DNA from: M30B19 sp041741535
GTDB taxonomy: Bacteria; Planctomycetota; Planctomycetia; Pirellulales; Pirellulaceae
DNA length: 64,000 nt
Reading direction: 5' to 3'
Assembly: GCA_041741535.1 (NCBI GenBank)
Contig: JBGSJV010000139.1
Location: 62,001 to 126,000, forward strand
Numbering within the stretch: position 1 is the first letter of the stretch; each line of letters begins with the position of its first letter. The notes beneath the pieces are model-generated. The model saw only the letters and a program-made list of their open reading frames with translations, had not been told where the DNA came from and ran no database searches. The position numbers and the translations under genes were made by a program. Positions 43,383-51,494 of the stretch are shown one piece after another.

Positions 43383-45800
43383 CTATTCCACGAAATTGAC
43401 CTGGTACTCGTCGCGTAGGTTTTCGATAAACTTCGTCCCAGCCTGGAACTCGCGCTGTTGCAGCACCGACCGAACTTGGAACGGGTAATCCCGGAAGGAA
43501 CCCACCGACGTCAAAAACCGCTGAATCAATTCGTCCTGCGACTCGCCCGCATTCGCGGTTTTCTGAATGACGTAGACTCGAGATCGATCCGCATTAAACG
43601 CGGTGCCTACTTTGCCAACTTCCAACGCAGTGACCGTCTCCATGAACTCTTCTCCGGCCGACTCCGTCCCGGTGACGCGTGAAATTCGCATCCCTTGGCT
43701 GAACATGTCGCTGGTGAACCAGGAAAACGCGCCGGTTTCAACCGCGGCCGGATGAACCGCCTTCAGTGTCTGGCCTTCACCAACGAGGGCCGCTTTGGCT
43801 TTGGCATCCGCCAGTGCCAATTCGCGGGCTTTCCCCATCTTCCAGTAATCAACGACCAATTCGCGAACCTCGTCGAACTCGCCCGCGCGAGCCGGGTAAG
43901 ACTCGGTCACCCAAATCAGGATATTCTCATTGATTTGCTGGCCCGCGTAGGGATCTTGCGAGATCCGCTCGAAGTCACTGAATAATTGGTTCGCAAAGCT
44001 GGCTTCGGGACCGCCAATGTTTCCCAACGCGGTCTTTGATAGTGTTACCTGATCCAAGACCGGTGTCGCTGTGAACGTAAACTGGTGCTTCTTGGCCAAT
44101 GCTTGATAGTCGATCGGCTTCGCCGCAGGTTCGGCCGGATTCGATTGATGGATTTTGAAATCGCTGCGGAAGATTCGCAGTTGCTTGTTGATATCGTCAA
44201 ACCCGGCTTTCACCTGCTCAAACGCCTTGGGGAAGGCCAGCCGCTGACGGATCTCACGTTCCGCTTCTTCAAACGTCCGAATCTTTGGTTCGGCCGGCAC
44301 CACCGGAGGTTGCTCTTGCGTCGGAGGTACGACAGGAGGTTGTTCCTGAGTTGCGGGCACTTCCGTTGGGGGATCTTGGGTCGCAGGTGTTTCCGTCGGT
44401 GGAACTTCCGTCGGCGGAACTTGGACGGGCGGTTCCCCGGCCGGCGGATCTTGAACGGGTGGGTCTTGAACGGGTGGGTCTTGCGCCGGAGGCTCTTGGG
44501 CTGGTGGATCCTGAACCGGAGGTGGAGTCTCGTCTTGCATCCTTAGCGAAACGTATTGACGGCTCACGCCACCACCGGTTTGTTCACCACCGGTTTGTTC
44601 GCCACCGGTCTGTTCACCACCGGTCTGTTCTCCACCGGTTTGTTCTCCACCGGTTTGTTCGCCGCTACCGGTCGTGTTGGATTCGGTCGTCCCGGTGGCT
44701 TGGTCGCCTGGCTTGGTTGTTTCTTCGGTTGGGGGAACAGTCGGCGGAACATCCAAATCCCCTGAATTTGTCGGCGGGGTGGTGTTCTGGGGGCCTTCCA
44801 ACGGAATGGTTTCGCCCAGACCAGACGGGAAGCTGGCGGGGTCCAAGCCGGGGAGCACGGGCGGCGCCGGTGGTGGTGTGTAAACCAAGGGATCTTTGGC
44901 AGCCACGAGCCGGTCGTACTCCGCGCGGACTTCTTCCATTGGAATTTCGGCGGCCATTTGATTGAGGACGGCGCTGGTATCGGCGACGAAATATTCCAGT
45001 TTCAGCCGATTGCCGATCTTGAATCCTGGCTTCGATCCATCAAAGGTTGGATAGCGGTACTGACCTTCGGCGAACAGCTTTTTCAGTTCGTCTTCGGATG
45101 GAGTTTCGGTCACTTTGGACAAATAGTCCTCGACCTTGTGTTCGAGAACTTGGCAGTCGAACTTGCGATTGACTCGCGAGAAGTAGGAGAAGGCCGCAGC
45201 CGGATTCACGGCTTGGGGCAAGCCTGCCTCGATCCCTAACATAAATGTCTGCCGTGCCAAGAACTCCCGTTTCAGTAGTTCGCGGAAGTCGGTGTACGAC
45301 ATCATCCCGGCATCACGTCCCACTTCGCTGGCGATTGCCCGCATGTCGTTGGTGCTCAACATGTTGACGAAACGTCGTAGCTTGATATCGATAGTGTCGT
45401 CCGAGACTTGAATTCCCAGGTCGCGGGCTTTTTGCGCTAGCAAGACGACATTAAACGCTTCGACATGGCGAGTTTGAGCGGGTGCATCGGCCGGGGAGGC
45501 ACTGGCTAGCATCAGCACTTCGTCAGAGGTGTAGTTCGGGTCGATTTTTTGGGCCGCTTCCAACAGACGAGCGAGATAAACCTGCAACGCCAATCGCCGG
45601 CGCCAGACTTCCTCCAATTCCAAGTCCGTGACGGTTCCCTTGCTCCAGGTGACCGAAGCCTTCGCTGTTGGGGCGACAACTGGCTGATTTGGGACGTTAT
45701 TGGACATGACGCCCAAAGCGCCGAAGCCGGCCATCAACATCACCGTAAAGAAAACCAACATCGTATGTTGATTCTCACGCATCCAAGTCAACGGATTCAT
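43383..45800 (-). CDS. PpiD/SurA-like membrane-anchored periplasmic folding factor with repeat-rich insert
   Basis: 805 residues from the ATG at 45800 (MNPLTWMRENQHT). One transmembrane helix (MLVFFTVMLMAGFGALGVM) anchors a periplasmic body. A SurA-N-like helical domain covers residues ~60-270 (AQKARDLGIQVSDDTIDIKL, FLARQTFMLGIEAGLPQAVN). The centre is low-complexity: Pro/Thr-rich, six EQTGG repeats and a run of PPVQD-like units. The C-terminal ~270 residues resume a PpiD-like fold without a recognisable active parvulin signature. A role in outer-membrane or secreted-protein folding is inferred. It precedes rplU on the same strand by 192 bases. Confidence 0.75.
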   Translation of the reverse strand: MNPLTWMRENQHTMLVFFTVMLMAGFGALGVMSNNVPNQPVVAPTAKASVTWSKGTVTDLELEEVWRRRLALQVYLARLLEAAQKIDPNYTSDEVLMLASASPADAPAQTRHVEAFNVVLLAQKARDLGIQVSDDTIDIKLRRFVNMLSTNDMRAIASEVGRDAGMMSYTDFRELLKREFLARQTFMLGIEAGLPQAVNPAAAFSYFSRVNRKFDCQVLEHKVEDYLSKVTETPSEDELKKLFAEGQYRYPTFDGSKPGFKIGNRLKLEYFVADTSAVLNQMAAEIPMEEVRAEYDRLVAAKDPLVYTPPPAPPVLPGLDPASFPSGLGETIPLEGPQNTTPPTNSGDLDVPPTVPPTEETTKPGDQATGTTESNTTGSGEQTGGEQTGGEQTGGEQTGGEQTGGEQTGGGVSRQYVSLRMQDETPPPVQDPPAQEPPAQDPPVQDPPVQDPPAGEPPVQVPPTEVPPTETPATQDPPTEVPATQEQPPVVPPTQEQPPVVPAEPKIRTFEEAEREIRQRLAFPKAFEQVKAGFDDINKQLRIFRSDFKIHQSNPAEPAAKPIDYQALAKKHQFTFTATPVLDQVTLSKTALGNIGGPEASFANQLFSDFERISQDPYAGQQINENILIWVTESYPARAGEFDEVRELVVDYWKMGKARELALADAKAKAALVGEGQTLKAVHPAAVETGAFSWFTSDMFSQGMRISRVTGTESAGEEFMETVTALEVGKVGTAFNADRSRVYVIQKTANAGESQDELIQRFLTSVGSFRDYPFQVRSVLQQREFQAGTKFIENLRDEYQVNFVE
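44571..44663 (-). repeat. 15-bp tandem repeat encoding (EQTGG)n
   Basis: Six or so in-frame units (CACCGGTTTGTTCAC on the plus strand, with silent changes) encode EQTGG repeats in the chaperone-like gene. A second degenerate 15-bp array encoding PPVQD-type units follows at roughly 44330-44530. Confidence 0.88.
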
Positions 45801-46104
45801 GTACTTCGAATTCCTAAAAAACTTGCTCAATCGCAGGATCGGTGTTGCGGGGCTTGTTGTGGAGGCCTCGCGGGCCTATCGATACACGCAAAACCGGCCT
45901 TCACAGCCTCTCATTTGCTCGGCCGCAGCAGGCCCGCCATTGTAGAGCGATCAAGGTTAAATTCAATCCCAATCCCACTTTACGCGTGACATCGCCTTGC
46001 CATTTATGAGAAAACCCATTAATCATGGGGGGACCGAGCCCGTGGGGCACGCAGAGAAAACTCCCTCAACTCACCTAACTCTCTAAATCGAGTGAACCTC
46101 CCGT
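45801..46104. other. Divergent upstream region of the chaperone-like gene and topA
   Basis: 304 bases with no ORF. It includes a GGCCTCGCGGGCC palindrome near 45863, an AT-rich stretch near 45955-46030, and no clear Shine-Dalgarno site for topA (CCTCCCGT precedes its ATG). Promoters for both genes should lie here but could not be placed. Confidence 0.5.
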
Positions 46105-48879
46105 ATGGCGAAATCGGACTCCAATTCGGAATCGGGAAAACCCGGCAAAAAGGCCGGCGGGACGGGCAGTAGTCGGTCGGGGGGCAAGAAATCGCTCGTG
46201 ATCGTCGAGTCGCCGGCCAAAGCCCGAACCATCAGCAAATTCTTGGGGCGGAACTTCGCGGTCGAGGCCAGTATCGGGCATGTCCGCGATTTGCCGACCG
46301 GAAAAAAAGACATTCCTGAACAGTTCAAGTCGGAACCTTGGGCGCGGTTAGCGGTCAACGTCGACAGTGATTTCGAGCCAGTTTACATCGTCCCGCCTGG
46401 TAAGAAGGCTCAGATTACCAAACTCAAAAAGCTGTTGAAGGAATCCGACGAACTGTTTCTGGCGACGGACGAAGACCGCGAAGGAGAAGCCATCAGTTGG
46501 CATTTGCACGAGATTCTGCAGCCCAAAGTGCCCGTCCATCGTATGGTTTTTCACGAAATCACCCAAACCGCGATCGATGAGGCGTTGCAGAACCCGCGGC
46601 AAATTGATGACGGGTTGGTCAAGGCGCAAGAAACTCGCCGGATTCTGGATCGTTTGTACGGCTACGAGATCAGCGAATTTCTGTGGAAGAAGCGATTGGG
46701 ACAGTCTGCGGGCCGCGTGCAAAGCGTGGCGGTTCGCTTGATCGTCAATCGCGAGTGGGAACGCATTGCCTTTGTGACCGCGACCTATTGGGACTTGATC
46801 GCAAGTTTCAAAGCCAGCACGGGGCAAAGTTTTGATGCAACCTTGATCTCGCTCACGGGGCAACGGCTGGCGATTGGCAAAGACTTTGATTCGGCAAACG
46901 GTCAACTCAAAGACCCGTCGCTGGTGCTGTTGGATCGAGCGGCGGCGGAAGCCTGGCGCGAAAAGTTGCTGCGCGCGACCTTCCAAGTTTCGAAACAGGA
47001 GGTCAAGCCTTATTCGCAACATCCGGCGCCTCCGTTTATTACCAGTACGCTGCAGCAGGAAGCCAATCGCAAGCTGGGATTTACGGCACGACGTGCCATG
47101 AGTGCCGCGCAGTCGTTGTACGAAAACGGCTTTATCACCTACATGCGTACCGATTCGACCAATCTAAGCGACCAAGCCATTCAGGCGGCGCGGACGTTGG
47201 TACGTCAGGAATATGGTTCGGAGTACCTGCCGGATAGCCCACGCCAATATGCGTCCAAGAGCAAAAACGCCCAGGAGGCCCACGAGGCGATTCGCCCGGC
47301 TGGGACGACGTTCCGGTTCCCGAAAGAAATCGCGTCCCAGCTAAGCGACGACGAGTATCGTTTGTACGAGATGATTTGGAAGCGAACGGTCGCGTGCCAA
47401 ATGGCGGCCGCCACGGGTAATCGCGTGACGGTGCAAGTCTCCGGCGGAGATGCCGTGTTTCAAGCGACGGGCAAGACGATCGAGTTTCCTGGTTACCTTC
47501 GCGCTTACGTTGAGGGTTCGGATGATCCGTCGGCCGAGTTGGCGGATCAAGAAAAGATCTTGCCGGCGGTTCGCGCGGGCGAGTCGGTCGACTGTCAGAA
47601 CCTGACGACCAAAGATCATACGACGCAGCCTCCCGCTCGGTTCAGCGAAGCGGCATTGACGCGGGAGTTGGAGCGGTTAGGCATTGGCCGTCCGAGTACT
47701 TATGCCGCGATCATCGAGACGATCCAGCGGCGAAATTATGTGTATAAGAAGGGCAATGCCTTGGTGCCGCGCTGGCAGGCCTTTTCCATGGTCCGGCTCT
47801 TGGAAGAGAACTTCCCAAAATTGGTCGACTACCAGTTTACGGCGGAGATGGAAGATCTGCTGGACTCGATCAGTCGAGACGAACTCTCGAGCACGAACTA
47901 CCTGCGGGATTTTTACTTCGGCAAAGCGAATGACGGCTTGAAGCAGCAGCTTGTGGACAACATGTCGGTTAGCAGTGCCGACGTGTGCACCTTCCCGCTG
48001 GGAACTCCGCCGCCGACTGCGGAACAACCCAACCCGGCTCCGATCAGCGTGCGCGTTTATTCCGAAGCCACGCTGATTCAACAGGGCGAGGATCGCAAGG
48101 CGAGTGTACCGGACGACCTTGCCCCGGACGAACTGACTTTGGCGAAGGCCACGGAACTGCTGTCCGCCGCGGCAGTCGGTGACACACCTTTGGGGGTTTG
48201 CCCAGCAACCGGCCGCGAAGTTTATGTGAAGAGTGGACGGTTTGGCCCGTATGTGCAGTTGGCCGTGTCGGACCCGGACGGGAAAGAGAAGCCGGTCAAT
48301 GCCTCGTTGCTCAAGGGGATGGAGCCGGCGGACGTGACTTTGGACGTGGCGCTTACGCTGTTGTCTTTGCCGCGCAATTTGGGTGTCTATGCCGCATTGG
48401 GCGAGCCAGTGTTGGCCCACAACGGGCGGTTTGGCCCGTACGTAAAGTGTGGCCCCGAAACTCGTTCGATACCAGCGGGGCTGAACTTGTTGACGATCAC
48501 TTTGGACCAAGCGGCTGAATTGTTGCAGAAGCCCCGATTCGGTGGCCGAACCGCAACGAAAGAACCGCTCAAGGTGCTGGCCGAATCGCCGGTAACTGGC
48601 CAACCAATCCGTTTGCTTGAAGGTCGCTATGGCCCCTATTTGACGGACGGCGAGACCAACGCGAGCTTGCCCAAGGCCATGGCTCCAGAGACGGTTACGG
48701 ACGAAGTTGCGTTGCGATTGCTGGCCGAACGAGCGGCCGCAGGCGGCAGCAAGAAACCCAAGTCCAATCGCGGGGCAAAAAAGAAATCTGCCGCTCCCAA
48801 AAAGGCCGGCGGCGGGAAGGCGGCAGGTGGGGCGAAGAAGGCGAGCGGCGGGAAAAAGTCGACCAAGAAGAAATCTTGA
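46105..48879 (+). CDS. topA: DNA topoisomerase I
   Basis: 924 residues, type IA. Toprim motifs SLVIVESPAKARTISKFLG and FLATDEDREGEAISWHLHEI. The active-site tyrosine is in NGFITYMRTDSTNLS. Family segments QSAGRVQSVAVRLIV and RLGIGRPSTYAAIIETIQ are present. Instead of zinc fingers the C-terminus has at least three repeats built on GRFGPYV (SGRFGPYVQL, NGRFGPYVKCG, EGRYGPYLTD), then a ~45-residue lysine-rich tail. The N-terminal 25 residues are low-complexity. It relaxes negative supercoils. The next gene, fusA, is co-oriented but 455 bases away with its own likely promoter. Confidence 0.96.
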   Translation: MAKSDSNSESGKPGKKAGGTGSSRSGGKKSLVIVESPAKARTISKFLGRNFAVEASIGHVRDLPTGKKDIPEQFKSEPWARLAVNVDSDFEPVYIVPPGKKAQITKLKKLLKESDELFLATDEDREGEAISWHLHEILQPKVPVHRMVFHEITQTAIDEALQNPRQIDDGLVKAQETRRILDRLYGYEISEFLWKKRLGQSAGRVQSVAVRLIVNREWERIAFVTATYWDLIASFKASTGQSFDATLISLTGQRLAIGKDFDSANGQLKDPSLVLLDRAAAEAWREKLLRATFQVSKQEVKPYSQHPAPPFITSTLQQEANRKLGFTARRAMSAAQSLYENGFITYMRTDSTNLSDQAIQAARTLVRQEYGSEYLPDSPRQYASKSKNAQEAHEAIRPAGTTFRFPKEIASQLSDDEYRLYEMIWKRTVACQMAAATGNRVTVQVSGGDAVFQATGKTIEFPGYLRAYVEGSDDPSAELADQEKILPAVRAGESVDCQNLTTKDHTTQPPARFSEAALTRELERLGIGRPSTYAAIIETIQRRNYVYKKGNALVPRWQAFSMVRLLEENFPKLVDYQFTAEMEDLLDSISRDELSSTNYLRDFYFGKANDGLKQQLVDNMSVSSADVCTFPLGTPPPTAEQPNPAPISVRVYSEATLIQQGEDRKASVPDDLAPDELTLAKATELLSAAAVGDTPLGVCPATGREVYVKSGRFGPYVQLAVSDPDGKEKPVNASLLKGMEPADVTLDVALTLLSLPRNLGVYAALGEPVLAHNGRFGPYVKCGPETRSIPAGLNLLTITLDQAAELLQKPRFGGRTATKEPLKVLAESPVTGQPIRLLEGRYGPYLTDGETNASLPKAMAPETVTDEVALRLLAERAAAGGSKKPKSNRGAKKKSAAPKKAGGGKAAGGAKKASGGKKSTKKKS

Positions 48880-48894
48880 TTTTTCTAATTGGCC

Positions 48895-48922
48895 TTGCCA
48901 GTTTGCGAAATCCGGCTACAGT
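48895..48922 (+). promoter_or_regulatory. Possible sigma-70-type promoter for fusA
   Basis: TTGCCA, a 16-base spacer and TACAGT lie just after topA. The match to TTGACA is five of six and to TATAAT four of six. It would give a leader of about 400 bases. Not otherwise supported. Confidence 0.35.
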
Positions 48923-49111
48923 GTTGCCGACGTTGCCTTTCGCGAACTTCGGGGGGGTAGTTTCGTGTCAAACCCAGGGCAACCACGCTGTAATCCGGGA
49001 AGAATTCGCCGATGACTTTTATACGAGCAGTCTGAGCACCAGTGAATTGGTGGTTTTCCCCGCCATCAAGGTCGAACGTTTTGCTTCAGGGAATGATCTT
49101 GAAGCCGGAAC

Positions 49112-49220
49112 GGAAAGACGGTTTGGCGGTGATTCTCTCGACGTCTTCGAGACGTGGTCTTTCCTTCAGGCAGCTGCGGCCTGATCCCTGCGACATCTGG
49201 ATCCTCGTTTCCCGAGGATC
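49112..49220 (+). promoter_or_regulatory. Structured region in the long fusA leader
   Basis: GGAAAGAC (49112-49119) pairs with GTCTTTCC (49157-49164) around an inner TCTCGA/TCGAGA hairpin. CAGGC/GCCTG follows near 49167-49184, and GATCCTCG/CGAGGATC at 49200-49220. The 455-base gap 48880-49334 has no ORF. Three successive stem-loops suggest a folded leader; no known class was recognised. Confidence 0.45.
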
Positions 49221-49334
49221 ACGACCCTAGGGTGAAACGCTGCACTTGCGATATGGTCGTTATCCGTTGGGTAGGTTCCCGGCGGTTTTTCCTGGTCAAC
49301 CACCGTTGGCCTGTTTCCTCGATAGGTGATTTAT

Positions 49335-51425
49335 ATGGACTTGAACAAGGTTCGCAACATCGGTATCTCTGCCCACATTGACTCCGGAAAAACAACGCTC
49401 AGCGAGCGAATTCTGTTTTACGCCGGTCGAATTCACAAGATTGAAGAAGTGAAAGGTGGTGGCGATGGCGCGGTGATGGATCACATGGAACTGGAAAAGG
49501 AACGTGGGATCACGATCACCAGCGCGGCAACCTCGCTCAGCTGGGATGGGAACAAGATCAACTTGATCGACACTCCGGGCCACGTCGATTTCACGGTCGA
49601 AGTGGAACGTTCGTTGCGCGTTTTGGACGGTGCGATTTTGGTTCTATGTTCGGTCGGTGGTGTGCAAGCTCAGTCGTTGACCGTTGATCGCCAAATGAAG
49701 CGGTACGGCGTGCCCCGCTTGGGCTTCGTCAATAAGATGGACCGAACCGGTGCTGACCCGTTCAAGGTCTGCAAGCAGATGAAAGAAAAATTGGGAACCG
49801 ATGCGATTCTCATGCAAATCCCGATGGGTGCTGGTGAAACGTTCCAAGGTTGCATCGACCTGATCAAAATGAAAGCCTATTTCTTTGACGGTGCCAACGG
49901 TGAAAAGGTCCGCCAGGAAGAAATTCCCGAAGAGTTTCAGGACCAAGCCACTGAATACCGCCAAAAGATGATTGAAGGTTTGGCCATGTTCAGCGACGAC
50001 ATGATGGAAATGTTGTTCGGCGGTGAAGAACCCAGTGAAGCGATGATTCACGAAGTCACCAAAAAAGCGGTCTTGTCCTTGCAAGCCACGCCGGTGTTTG
50101 TGGGCTCAGCCTACAAGAACAAAGGTGTGCAGCTGTTGCTGGACGCCGTCAATCGCTACCTGCCGTCGCCATTGGAACGCGAAGTCAAGGCTTCGGATTG
50201 GCATGAACCCACGAAGAAGGTTCAATTGGAATCCAATCCCGACAAACCGTTTGTCGGCATGGCGTTCAAGATTGTGGACGACGAGTACGGTCAATTGACC
50301 TTCCTCCGTGTGTATCAGGGCGTCACCAAGAAAGGTGAAACCTATTTCAACCAACGTACGCGGAAAAAAGAACGCTTCAGCCGGATCGTTCGGATGCACG
50401 CGGATCGACGCGAAGAAGTTGATAGCGCTTCGGCCGGTGACATTGTCGCCATCATGGGCATCGACTCGGCTTCGGGTGATACCTACGCCGCCGAAAATCA
50501 GATGTGTACGCTCGAAAGCATCTTCGTTCCAGAACCCGTGATCAAGATTGCAATCGAACCCAAAGACCGCAGCAATGCGGATCGCTTGAGTGCCGCTTTG
50601 CAACGTTTCCGTAAGGAAGACCCCACGTTCCGAGTCAGCACCGACGAAGAAACCGCCGAGACCATCATCGCGGGCATGGGCGAGTTGCACTTGGAAGTAT
50701 ACGTGGAACGAATTCGTCGTGAGTACAAGGTGGACGTGACCGTGGGTGCTCCGAAAGTGAGCTACCGCGAGAAGCCTACCCGCGCTGTCGAATTCAACCA
50801 CAAGCACAAGAAGCAAACCGGTGGTTCTGGTCAATTCGCTCACATCGTAGGCTCCATCGAACCGCTGAGCGACGAGGTCGAAGGGGATTACCAATTCGAA
50901 GAGTCGATCGTTTCCGGTCGTATTCCTCGGCAGTTTATTCCTGCCGTCGACAAGGGTTTCGCCAGCTGCATGCCGAAGGGCACATTGGCGGCTTACCCAG
51001 TTGTGAAGTTCCGCATCCATTTGACGGATGGTTCGTACCACGACGTTGATAGTTCGGAAATGGCGTTCCAGACCTGTGCTCGCGGTTGCTTCCGGGAATA
51101 CATGCCAAAGACCAATCCGGTTTTGCTGGAACCCGTCATGACCGTGGAAATCGAAGTCCCCGATCAGTTCCAAGGTCCTGTGGTCGGCGATATCACACGA
51201 CGTCGTGGTTTGATTGTGTCGACCGACGGCCAAGCCGGCGGCATCTGCGTGATCATTTGCGAAGTTCCATTGAGCGAGACCTTTGGTTATGCCACGGACT
51301 TGCGCTCGATGACCCAAGGCCAAGGAACGTTCACCATGGAGTTGAAAGGCTACCGTCAAGTGCCGACCAATATCCAAATGGAGATCATCGAAGATCGTAA
51401 GAAAGCTCTGGTCACGGCTGAATAG
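49335..51425 (+). CDS. fusA: Translation elongation factor G (EFG1-like subfamily)
   Basis: 696 residues from the ATG at 49335 (AGGTG upstream); the in-frame GTG three codons earlier is less likely. GTPase motifs: ISAHIDSGKTTLSE (P-loop), GITITSAATSL, IDTPGHVDF, and NKMDRTG. Domains II-V follow, with ELHLEVYVERIRREYKVDV and VGDITRRRGLI. HIDSGKTTLSERILFYAGRI plus DGAVMDHMELEKERGIT resembles the spirochaete/planctomycete/mitochondrial EFG1 type more than E. coli EF-G. It catalyses ribosomal translocation. Codon use looks strongly biased, as expected for high expression. A strong terminator follows. Confidence 0.95.
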   Translation: MDLNKVRNIGISAHIDSGKTTLSERILFYAGRIHKIEEVKGGGDGAVMDHMELEKERGITITSAATSLSWDGNKINLIDTPGHVDFTVEVERSLRVLDGAILVLCSVGGVQAQSLTVDRQMKRYGVPRLGFVNKMDRTGADPFKVCKQMKEKLGTDAILMQIPMGAGETFQGCIDLIKMKAYFFDGANGEKVRQEEIPEEFQDQATEYRQKMIEGLAMFSDDMMEMLFGGEEPSEAMIHEVTKKAVLSLQATPVFVGSAYKNKGVQLLLDAVNRYLPSPLEREVKASDWHEPTKKVQLESNPDKPFVGMAFKIVDDEYGQLTFLRVYQGVTKKGETYFNQRTRKKERFSRIVRMHADRREEVDSASAGDIVAIMGIDSASGDTYAAENQMCTLESIFVPEPVIKIAIEPKDRSNADRLSAALQRFRKEDPTFRVSTDEETAETIIAGMGELHLEVYVERIRREYKVDVTVGAPKVSYREKPTRAVEFNHKHKKQTGGSGQFAHIVGSIEPLSDEVEGDYQFEESIVSGRIPRQFIPAVDKGFASCMPKGTLAAYPVVKFRIHLTDGSYHDVDSSEMAFQTCARGCFREYMPKTNPVLLEPVMTVEIEVPDQFQGPVVGDITRRRGLIVSTDGQAGGICVIICEVPLSETFGYATDLRSMTQGQGTFTMELKGYRQVPTNIQMEIIEDRKKALVTAE

Positions 51426-51453
51426 CCACTGGTCGATCAGGCAAACCATTTCG

Positions 51454-51487
51454 AAAGGGAAGCTACATGGTAGCTTCCCTTTTTGTT
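51454..51487 (+). terminator. Intrinsic terminator after fusA
   Basis: A 13-base perfect stem AAAGGGAAGCTAC / GTAGCTTCCCTTT with a three-base loop runs into TTTTGTTT, 28 bases past the fusA stop. The stem would also fold for the convergent secretin transcript, whose side has a weaker T-run. Confidence 0.88.
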
Positions 51488-51494
51488 TGCCTGA

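Noticed and set aside
44571..44663. Short repeats considered as CRISPR or a mobile element
   Set aside because: They are in-frame 15-bp codon repeats inside a coding region with silent third-position variation.
48880..49334. Frames of 60-100 codons between topA and fusA
   Set aside because: They overlap each other, lack ribosome sites and do not resemble known proteins; stem-loops explain the region better.
50106..51449. 447-codon open frame antisense to fusA
   Set aside because: A by-product of strong codon bias in fusA. No domain or ribosome-site support.
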